Origin: Sordaria brevicollis
Lineage: Eukaryota; Ascomycota; Sordariomycetes; Sordariales; Sordariaceae
Reading direction: 5' to 3'
DNA: 64,000 bases
Assembly (NCBI GenBank): GCA_033439795.1
Contig: JAUTDP010000009.1
Coordinates: 2,666,001-2,730,000, forward strand
Numbering within the stretch: position 1 is the stretch's first letter; the number at the start of each line of letters is the position of its first letter. This document shows, piece by piece, positions 21,647 through 29,923 of the stretch. The translations under genes and the position numbers were made by a program. The notes under the pieces were generated by a model, which was given only the letters and a program-made list of their open reading frames with translations, was not told where the DNA came from and did no database searches.

Positions 21647-23251
21647 ACTGAAGATATTTGCTCACCAAGACTACTTGGACAGTTGCTCACTGCAACATTA
21701 CGTTTTATTGCTTCGCAAAAAGGGATACCTACCAATCTTTGCTCTCAGCTAGAGCGGAGGACATATGGAAGAGGGATGGCAAGCCTAAAAGAGAGGGACA
21801 GAGACAAGAGACATGGATAGCGGGTTTCAGTACTTCAAAAACTTTAGGGCTTTTTGAAGGCTTTCAGGGCTTTAAAGAGATTCAAGGTTGTAGCTAGCGA
21901 GTTTGAAATTGAAATTGTGTGGAAGCGAGCATATACAAAGATTTGCACTTATGTGTGTGTGTACCTTGATATATTGCGGATGAGTGAGGTGAATGGCCAA
22001 AGACCTGTTGACTTGAAAAAAATCGTCTAGATCCGAGATTGTACTAACGAGTAAAACTGATTAAGGGGGTGGTTGAAGAACCTATTTCCTAACCAAAGAT
22101 GGTCTTGCTTCTCTGTGCTTCACTACGTGTATATCTTTACCATATCCCATTCTTCAACGATACGTATGTTTAGCTCGGGTGTTTTTCGTATCCATGAAGC
22201 CCAGGCTCAGTACAAGTATGTAAGCAACTGCATAAAGCACGATTTCCTAGTTCCACACGAGATTTATGCCTACCTCTATGCGCTGAAAGGAAGGGGGAAA
22301 AAAAAAAAAAGATTGGGCAGCAACCAAACGTGACCCATCTTTTTGTGTTGAAGGCATTCACATGTCTTGGCATAAGTGGATACGATCTACCCATGGTCAC
22401 CCTGTATCCCAAAAGGTAGATTTCGTTTTTCTTCTCTCCTTCTTAGTCTCTCTCTTCAATCGATCAAGACATTTGAGCAACACATCGTCATCTCATGTGA
22501 TCCTTCTCAGTTTCGCTCAGCAGTTTCATTGGCAAGTTATGCTCTATGTCATGGAAAGGACCAAACGGGACAAGAGTCACGACTCGAGATATGCAAAAGC
22601 AACGTCGACAAAAAGGAAACCTCAAGTGATATCCTCCTATACTTATTAGCCCTTGCCCCTGCCTTTCCTTGCCTAGAGGTACTTTCCGGTTTCTTGGCCG
22701 AGTCCTTTCTGATATCGCGGTTTCCATTGCTGGCCTCATATCTCGCGGCACTTCTCACCACCATACTTGCCGCGTCTCGAATCAAGTGCTTGACCTCCAG
22801 CTCGACTAAAGTACATTTTCCCTATTAATGCAGGTAGCTTAGTTATCTGAGTTGTAAATCGGACATCCGGCAGTTAACTGTCAACAACCATCGGCCGATT
22901 TCAAATCACGACCTGGGTTTTCGCCTTTGTGAATGCATGAGAAGATGTACCAACTCTTGCATGCACTACCCGTAAGTGGGCGGCGTGGCACGAGTAGACC
23001 AGTATGCACATGCAATGAGAAAAACAAACCAAGCCGCAGTGAGAAATGCAAATGCACTTCGAGAAATTCTAAACATGCACCGAATATTCCCTAACACCAG
23101 TTGTCCAAAAGGGCCAGTGGGTATATAAGTAACCTCTCCCTCCCTCAAATCTCTTTCCCTTTCTTCTTCTTCTCCCTTTCATCACCAAGCACCACCCTTC
23201 GCATAACTTCCTGTTTCGACCCGCTCCCCAACAAACGGAGAAAAGAAAAAC
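21647..23251. other. Intergenic, no gene seen
   Basis: About 1.6 kb with many short frames on both strands and no domain, RNA or clear repeat. Pyrimidine-rich stretches (about 23130-23180) precede the fold-back repeat. Confidence 0.5.
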
Positions 23252-23389
23252 ACACTCGTAGTTGCAGGTCTGGGTTGCCATTGTGGTTGACGGGTTTTAT
23301 CTTTTAAATTCGCCAACTGGAGTTGTAGGATCAAAAAGAGAGAAAGGTCGGCAACCACAATGGCAACCCAGACTTGCAACTACGTGTGT
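23252..23389. repeat. Fold-back inverted repeat (38-bp arms, 62-bp spacer)
   Basis: The left arm 23252-23289 and right arm 23352-23389 are reverse complements with 2 mismatches in 38. A T run follows the right arm. It could be a small MITE-like element, a hairpin RNA source, or an inverted duplication. No coding capacity is seen. Confidence 0.85.
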
Positions 23390-23544
23390 CTTTTTTTTTT
23401 TTTTTTTGTATTCGTCTGATTTAGATTCATCGATTATGTCCTGACATATGGAAACTTGGGGGCTGTAAGTTTCTTACCTTCTTCTTCTTCTTTTCCATTG
23501 TCCTAAAGAAGTGTGAACCGGTGCTGACGAAAAACTTACCTAGG

Positions 23545-23740
23545 CAGCAACAAACAGACATCAAATCCGGCTGCTGCACACAAGAGACTATCAAGAAGCC
23601 GACGAAGCAGCCGACCAAAAACCTGACCAAACCACCAACGATGGACTTCCGGCCGCCCCAGCACATTGCGAGACGACCCCAGAAGAAACACTATCCCATG
23701 CCAGCAGTTCGACAAAGTCATGTCGGTCCCGATTTGCGTG
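23545..23740 (+). pseudogene. Diverged fragment of the HET gene (N-terminal part)
   Basis: This segment matches the antisense of about 6430-6610, the N-terminal coding part of the HET gene. Shared blocks include GAGACTATCAAGAAGCCGA, ACGATGGACT.CCGGCCGCC and AGCAGTTCGACAA, in the same order and spacing. In the matching frame it reads RDYQEAD and NDGLPAAP like the intact gene. It lacks the HET domain and has no start context, so it is a truncated, non-functional copy on the opposite strand. Confidence 0.8.
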
Positions 23741-23892
23741 CTCTTGCAACCACCAAGGTTCCGGTGCCGGGAAGCGTGCCTGGAATCCAGTACCGGTGTT
23801 GGCAGGTGCCCTTCCCTCACTCAAGGGGGTTTATAAGCACAACCTTTGACTGCTCTTATTCGTGGTCCGCTCGTCAATGTGGTAAAAGCCGT

Positions 23893-23998
23893 GGAACGTG
23901 GCTTTAGTCGATCAGTACTGGTATGTGGGGACTCAGACTGTTGAAACCTCCTCTTAAAATTGTCATAGTTTGGCAGGTTCGAGTCCTGCACGTGTCAC
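23893..23998 (+). pseudogene. tRNA-like relic
   Basis: A perfect T-arm (GCAGG-TTCGAGT-CCTGC) contains an exact B-box consensus (GGTTCGAGTCC). A weak A-box-like TGGCTTTAGTCG lies about 80 bases upstream. The ends GGAACGT (23893) and ACGTGTC pair at 6 of 7 positions (one G-U), and T runs follow as a Pol III terminator. I cannot build a proper anticodon arm even allowing an intron, so this is more likely a decayed tRNA than a working gene. Confidence 0.35.
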
Positions 23999-24036
23999 TT
24001 TTTGGTTTTTAAACCCCCTTTCTTTTATTTTTACTT

Positions 24037-24041
<5 letters not shown>

Positions 24042-24074
<33 letters not shown>
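24042..24074 (+). repeat. Poly-T tract, 33 bases
   Basis: An uninterrupted T run just after the tRNA-like relic. It could be a microsatellite or the tail of an old retroposed sequence. Confidence 0.9.
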
Positions 24075-25042
24075 CCATTCCTTGTTGCCAGACCTATCAA
24101 TCTGTCCCATAGAGTCCCGGTTCTTCCTCGACCTAGGCGTACGTAAACAGTTTGAAGGAAGGACGCAAAGTGACAGACGAGACGGCAGGCAGCGGAGGAC
24201 TAGGTATCGAAAGGTCCAGCGCGGAGGTTTCCTGACTGAAGCTTCAAATTGAAAGCAGAGATGGCGAACATTTCCGAATGGGCGGTCCTCTCTCTTCCTT
24301 TCCTACAAACAAGACACCGCCTGAGCCCTGCGAGGCGAGGGAACCATCATACCCAGCCTTGTTGCTCCTGGCCCACTACAGATCCCAGGGGCACACGGCC
24401 TAAACCTTACGACGGATTCCTTCGTGGGCTCATCTTTCCCTGCTTTGACAGATACTCAAACCCCGAGACCTACAATGGATCCATCAAGGGGTGTCGGCCT
24501 GTTTACATCCAGATCAATGTTGGTTCATTATGCCAAGTGAGCTATTACATCAGCCTAGGAGCCCTGTGGAAGAAGACACCAGTTTCGAAGTTGGAGGAAG
24601 AGTGTATGAGATGGAGAATGGGCAACCCAGTTAGAGTGACCAGTAGGCTAACACGGCTGCTTTGAATCAAACATTTGGGAAGGATGGGGAGGAGGGGGCG
24701 TGAAAGGGTGATGATGTATTTAGCGAGGTAGTGGCTAGAATGGGGGTTGTTAAGAGGCATAGGCAACTGGGAATGACCATGGCGGTGCAATGTACATGGA
24801 AAGACTAGGTATCGAGTGAAAGAACGAGCAAATACGATGCACGGTTCAAGGTTGATAAGACGAATAACTACCTACTAAATAGAGGATCTAACCAAGTTCT
24901 TTATCACAAGCAAACAATATCTTAACGACTATCCCGAGTTTTTTCTTTGGGTCTTCATGACGCCGATATCAATGCCTTAGATATGCCAGTCCCTTTGCCA
25001 ACCTGTAAGCAGGTTTCTATTCCAACCGATATACCGATGCTG
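24075..25042. other. Intergenic
   Basis: A 138-codon open frame at 24249-24665 is present but has no recognisable domain or introns. I do not call it a gene. The rest is the 3' flank of the large minus-strand gene. Confidence 0.45.
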
Positions 25043-28000
25043 CTAATACCCAAGCTTCGATCTCTTCTCAAACGCGATACTGTTTCTCCCACTCCCACTC
25101 CTCCTCTTCCTTTCACTCTTTGAACCACCATCTTCTTGGATCCCGTTCATGCCGTGACTATTTGTCCTGTTACTTCCGCCTCTCTGTCCAGAGGTAGTCT
25201 CCCAGCTTCCACTACCATAGGTTGTTGACCCTCTTCCGTAACCTCTTCCAAACTTTGACTCCCTCGCATACTTAGAATCCCCCCCACGCCTCCCATCTCC
25301 ATACCCCGATCCCCTTCCCGCTCCATCCCCCCCAACCGTATCCCTTCCATAACCATAGCTCGACTCTCTCTCCTTCCCCTTCCCCTTCCCCTTCCCCTTC
25401 CCCTTCACACCACCACCAAGATCACCATCCCCGCCCATCTCCATATCTCTCAAGGTAGTAATAATACGTCTCCCCATCCGCTTTCTTCGCTTAAGCTCAT
25501 TAGCTCTCTGGGCGCCTTCTTCCCCGAGCTCTTCAAACGTTCGTAAATCTGCTAGGAAGCGGCGAAGGCGTAGTCCTGTTTTATGCCGGAACCATGCATC
25601 AAGTTCTTCATCGGCAGAGGCGGCACACATGATGCGAAGACCTTTGAGGATGTCGGACGCGGGAAGGTGGCGGTCGGGATGGTTAGAGTGGCGCCGAGCT
25701 CTTATTGTTGAGTTACGCTGTGAATTGCGATGGGAGTTTCGGGGGTTTGCGGTAGAGAATCGAGAGGAGGATCTATAGCTCGGGCCTGGGATGCGATGGG
25801 GGGAAGGAAAGGGGGAGTGAAAGATATTGGATAAAGGGGGGCGGGTTTGGCGACGGGTTGGTGGTCCTTGAGAGGGAGGTCGTTGCGAAGGTAGTCGCTT
25901 GGACGGAGGACGCTGTGAAGGGGGCCGCTGGCTGGAGGTGCGTGGGGAGATGAAGCTGCTCCTTTTGCTAACCCTGAACTGACCCTGTCCCATATCACGG
26001 GAACTCCGCCGGTTGCTTTCTGGTCTTGACGGCGGAAGGGGAAACAGAGCGGGGTCTGGGCTGAGGTCGGATCTGTTGATACGGAGTGGTGCACGGCCTT
26101 CCACCTGGTGTGGAACCTGAGTGATGGATGGGCCAGAAACCGCGGGAACATCAACCTCGATAGAAGCCACCACCGACTCTGACCCCGGCAGTGGCACTGG
26201 CACTGGAGGCGGTGCTCTCGACGGAACTCGAGGAATAATCACAGCTGTGGCCTCTTCAACTGTTGGTGTCGGTGAAGCCGTAGCTAGCCCTCGTCCCACC
26301 ATCTCTGTTGTCGTGCTGACCGGCAAAGAACCTGCTTCCTCCACCCTTTTCACCGTACTAGCCGAAGACGGCGTTACTTCACCAGCCCTTTTGACTGTAC
26401 TGGCTGGTGAAGACCCAACTTCCTCCACCCTCTTGACCGTTCCAGTCGGAGAAGCTGTCTCCTTCGATCTTGGATTTTGTTTACCCATGGCTGCATCAAG
26501 CATCTTCTCCGCTCTCTTCGCCTTAGCCATCAACAATTTCTGCGACGGACTTTGTGCAGTTTTACTCACCACCCTCTTATGCCCCTCACCCTTCCTCCTC
26601 GTCCGTTGTGACCCCAAAGAAGCCTCCGACGACCTAACCGTACTCGGACTACCCACCCCCTCACCCATAGCCTGCAACCTCCTCACCGCCTCATCCAGCG
26701 CTTTCTCCAACGACGTCGGCGTCCCAGTCCCCGTCCCCGTCCCCGTCCTCATCGTCGTCCACCCACTTTTTGACACCGGCACAGGTAACTCAACACCAGA
26801 AATCACACTCGGACACGGCGTCTTTGTAGTAGTAAAAGTCACATCACTAACACTACCACCTTGTTTCGTATTTCGGATTTGTAGTAGTTGGCCGTAGGAT
26901 TTAGCTGATTGCGGTTGGATGATGGTGGCTGTTCCGTAGCTTGTTGTTGCCGATTTGATACTAGAAGAGGTAGTTGCTGCTTTCTTGTGGATGGGATGGG
27001 AGTGTTTATTAGGGGAGCCATCGGGCTCCTTTTGTTCCATGATGGTGGGCGGGAACTGACCCTGGCGCATGGCTGCGCTCCAGCTGGAGTTGCGCGAGGG
27101 GCCGCTGCCGTGGCGGACGAGGACTTGGGAGAAGACGCGGGGGAGGGCGGGGAGGGTTTTATCTGTTTGAAATTTAGGTTCAATTGGTGTGATGTTTTCT
27201 TTCCCCCCATCATCAGAATCCAAGGACGGCCTTTTCTCAGGTTGAGCAGCCTTTGAATCTTCCTGTCCGTTGGAACCTCGTTTTGTTGGTAGTGGTAATG
27301 CGTTGGAAAGCTTGTCATCCCCACTCTTCTGTGATATCTGTTCAACATTGATAGGAGAGGGAGAGTCATCTTTCTTAGCAGCGATGATCATCTTCTGCAT
27401 CTCATTGTTGATGAGCTCCTTGGTTTCGATGCCGCCGTCTAGTCTTAGCCATTCGCTTCCTGGCGACATTTTCCCGAGTAAAGGGGCGAGTTTGCCTCGA
27501 CGGTGGTAGGCCTTTTGTTCTTTGGATGTTACTGCTAGACCGGCGGCTCGGAATTGGTCTTGGTAGGGAAGAAGTTCTTTGACTGTGCGGAGAGATTCTT
27601 GTAATTCATGGATGGCGGGAGGGGAGTCTGGTTTCTTGCTGGTTTGTTGTGTCTCTTCGAGTTCTATAAGTTTGTTTGCAGCTTTTCGACGGTTGTAAAA
27701 GCGTGACATGAGATGGCGGCTGTTGGAGCGATCATTCCCACCAGACGCTTTCTTGCTGGGTTTAAACTGCCTGTTGGTAGAGCCCCATGTCTCGGGAGGA
27801 ACCCACGTCTGGGTATGCAATGGAATGTTGCGCGTTTTCATATCTCCCAGCCTGACAGGTGTTGGTCTCGCGACAGTTTTTCCTTTTGGAGTGGGCGTAC
27901 CTGGACTTGGTCTTGGCCTCGGCATCGGTGCGATGGGACCCTTCGGAGAAAGTCTGACGACGGATCGTTTATCTCTGCTGATGTGTAACAATGGCTCTCT

Positions 28001-28507
28001 AGCTGGTGGCATCGGGACCTTGGGCGGAGATTTGACGGGTGACTTGGGCATTTCTCCCCAATATGCTCCTGGTGGCTTTTCGGCAGTCTTCTTCGACGGA
28101 CTTCCCAAGCAACACTGCTCTTCATGTGACGACGAGGGATCACGAGGGCCAACCCTGGCATACGAACCGCCACTCCTTTTCTTCAAGTGTTTCGGTCCTC
28201 TGTAGTCAATACCCTGCCATATCACCGGTATAGCACCATCCCCACGTTGCTTCGGAGGACTCGGCTTTCGGTGATGGCGCGACGACCTCTTCCTTGCAGA
28301 GCCCGAGAGACGATTCTGACTACCGTTGGAATGAACGAATGAAACCCGAACCTTGGTGGCATGTCGCTTGGCCTGGGCTCGACGGAGTTTCTGGAGTGAC
28401 AAGCTCAGCGGCTTACGAAAGACTTCCTCGGCTGCGCGACGGGCGACACTGGGACTGCGAGAGGGTGAAGCGGTGTTGATCTTTGGCCGACGGTGCGGAC
28501 TTCCTTT
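25043..28507 (-). CDS. Large disordered fungal protein of unknown function (5' end unresolved)
   Basis: One open frame of over 1,150 codons without visible introns. I do not recognise it. It is basic, with Pro/Ser/Thr-rich low complexity throughout. A more ordered N-terminal third includes WVPPETWGSTN, SRFYNRRKAANKLIELEE and LLPYQDQFRAAGL. There are three tandem copies of TVKR(V/A)(E/G)E, a run of PPSQR repeats, a likely folded helical segment (SADEELDAWFRHKTGLRLRR onward) and a KGKGKGKG tract near the C-terminus. The start is unclear because the coding frame has no ATG for more than 100 codons. An in-frame ATG at 28529-28531 is separated from it by a TAG at 28508-28510. Either an upstream exon, a non-ATG start or a nonsense mutation explains this. 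No membrane segment or catalytic motif is visible. Confidence 0.65.
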   Translation of the reverse strand, partial: KGSPHRRPKINTASPSRSPSVARRAAEEVFRKPLSLSLQKLRRAQAKRHATKVRVSFVHSNGSQNRLSGSARKRSSRHHRKPSPPKQRGDGAIPVIWQGIDYRGPKHLKKRSGGSYARVGPRDPSSSHEEQCCLGSPSKKTAEKPPGAYWGEMPKSPVKSPPKVPMPPAREPLLHISRDKRSVVRLSPKGPIAPMPRPRPSPGTPTPKGKTVARPTPVRLGDMKTRNIPLHTQTWVPPETWGSTNRQFKPSKKASGGNDRSNSRHLMSRFYNRRKAANKLIELEETQQTSKKPDSPPAIHELQESLRTVKELLPYQDQFRAAGLAVTSKEQKAYHRRGKLAPLLGKMSPGSEWLRLDGGIETKELINNEMQKMIIAAKKDDSPSPINVEQISQKSGDDKLSNALPLPTKRGSNGQEDSKAAQPEKRPSLDSDDGGKENITPIEPKFQTDKTLPALPRVFSQVLVRHGSGPSRNSSWSAAMRQGQFPPTIMEQKEPDGSPNKHSHPIHKKAATTSSSIKSATTSYGTATIIQPQSAKSYGQLLQIRNTKQGGSVSDVTFTTTKTPCPSVISGVELPVPVSKSGWTTMRTGTGTGTGTPTSLEKALDEAVRRLQAMGEGVGSPSTVRSSEASLGSQRTRRKGEGHKRVVSKTAQSPSQKLLMAKAKRAEKMLDAAMGKQNPRSKETASPTGTVKRVEEVGSSPASTVKRAGEVTPSSASTVKRVEEAGSLPVSTTTEMVGRGLATASPTPTVEEATAVIIPRVPSRAPPPVPVPLPGSESVVASIEVDVPAVSGPSITQVPHQVEGRAPLRINRSDLSPDPALFPLPPSRPESNRRSSRDMGQGQFRVSKRSSFISPRTSSQRPPSQRPPSKRLPSQRPPSQGPPTRRQTRPPLSNIFHSPFPSPHRIPGPSYRSSSRFSTANPRNSHRNSQRNSTIRARRHSNHPDRHLPASDILKGLRIMCAASADEELDAWFRHKTGLRLRRFLADLRTFEELGEEGAQRANELKRRKRMGRRIITTLRDMEMGGDGDLGGGVKGKGKGKGKGKERESSYGYGRDTVGGDGAGRGSGYGDGRRGGDSKYARESKFGRGYGRGSTTYGSGSWETTSGQRGGSNRTNSHGMNGIQEDGGSKSERKRRSGSGRNSIAFEKRSKLGY

Positions 28508-28841
28508 CTAAGCTAAGTTGTATGCAGGCATTGTCGGGCCATTCTAGTCCAAGTGAGTGTCCAAGAGTATTCCAAGAGTGTTCCAAAAGAGTGTGGGCGT
28601 CTGTGTATAGCAAAATCCGTTGGTAGGTCTGCTGGGAATGACTGACAGATGATGTGCCGATGTTGTTGTTGGTCTGGGAGACGTAGCACGAAGATGGCCA
28701 AAGAGGTGAGACCAGAAGACACAAGCTGAGAAGGCACTACTGCCATCTTGACCAGGAAAGAGTAGTAGAGAAGTTGGATTAAAAGGTGCCGCCAGCGGTT
28801 AAACAGAAGGATCAATGAGTGACAAAAGAGTTGAAGCTTCC

Positions 28842-29130
28842 CTATCTGATATCCTTGACTCCGGGCGAAGCGTACATTTCCAGCTGGCGCGACCCCTTGC
28901 GCAGGAGGAACTCGATGGCTGAGAAATCTCTCTTGTCAACCTTGATGTTCTTTTCAAACTCGGTTCTTCGTCTGAGTTAGCATCATGTCCTAATAACTGA
29001 GTGTCTGGTCTTCTCACCTGGCAAAGGCCTTGAAGTGATCCCGAGTGGCTTCCGGCTTCTTGCGGCACTCGCGCAGACACTTGCGGTAGAGGCCGAGGAC
29101 CTCTTTTTGGAGACCAGATAGACGGGCCAT
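28842..29130 (-). CDS. SDHAF1: Succinate dehydrogenase assembly factor 1 (LYR protein, Sdh6)
   Basis: Model: complement(join(28842..28965, 29018..29130)), 78 residues, almost the length of yeast Sdh6 (79). It starts MARLSGLQKEVLGLYRKCLR, with the LYR motif at residues 14-16 and an Arg/Lys-rich stretch that follows in this family. Exon 2 reads EFEKN, then DFSAIEFLLRKG. The 52-nt intron (donor GTGAGA, branch GCTAAC) ends at AAG. A CAG six bases earlier is an alternative that would add two residues. The protein works in the mitochondrial matrix, helping to insert iron-sulphur clusters into the Sdh2 subunit of complex II. It was missed by a simple open-frame scan because the exons lie in different frames. 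Confidence 0.88.
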
Positions 29131-29694
29131 GATAATGCTGTGATTTTGTTAGTTGAGTGGCCGCCGCTGAGTTTATCCAGGAGGTGGTGTTTACTGAGAT
29201 GTTTAGACTGGCAGCGTCGGCTGTGATGAGATTATGAAAATTGTTATGACGCAAGACATCGGATTGGCGGAGAGCTCGGCATCGCCCAATTAATTGTTAG
29301 TGCTACGGAGCTCTGACGCCAATTGGAGACCTCGGCAGAGCTTACCCCGGGGGGCCGAGCGCCAACGTGGGGGCACCCGGGATGGTTGTTTACAGTGGAC
29401 TTTTGCTATCACAGCATGCTGATGATAACATGGACCCTACCTATTTAAACGCTCAGTTACCAGATAAACGATGTCGAACTTCTCATCGTCTCTTATTCCC
29501 GTTTTGCCGAAGTGATGTTGCTACACGATGCAAGTGACTTGTGTCTACATGCCGCCTATGCGGCAATGTGGAGTACCCACTAACAAACGTCAAGCCATGA
29601 ACCGGGTCAAGTACCGCTGCCCAGCACCCGCAGATCCCCCATCATCCACTCCGAGTCCGGGGCACAGCGGGGAACGTTAACAGCTAACCTGGCT

Positions 29695-29700
29695 TATAAA
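29695..29700 (+). promoter_or_regulatory. TATA box, probable original promoter of the FAH-family gene
   Basis: TATAAA lies 36 bases before the copia insertion site. If the 9.4-kb insertion is removed, it would sit about 85 bases upstream of the ATG now at 39210, the usual layout. It is therefore probably cut off from its gene. Confidence 0.5.
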
Positions 29701-29736
29701 TGCCGTCATCGTCACCTTTAGTTCTCTCACTGAGTT

Positions 29737-29923
29737 TGTCAGAATGGGCAGGCTATATCTGGCCAATCAGGAGGTATCTCCACAAGAGGACTAGCCTCCC
29801 AGCCACCTGTCTGACTACAGAGTTTTTCCTATTACTCTGTCATCCCTAAACCCTCTTACAGAGGGCTCTAAAGTATACAATATATATACATCTCCACCTT
29901 CAATTTAACTATATAATTTGACA
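29737..29923 (+). repeat. 5' LTR of the first copia element
   Basis: 187 bp. The first about 140 bases are hardly mutated, and the last 45 are AT-shifted. It aligns along its whole length to 35257-35408 plus 39115-39157. Confidence 0.92.

Noticed and set aside
24249..24665. 138-codon open frame in the gene-poor zone
   Set aside because: No recognisable domain or convincing codon pattern. It could be a lineage-specific gene but I cannot support it.
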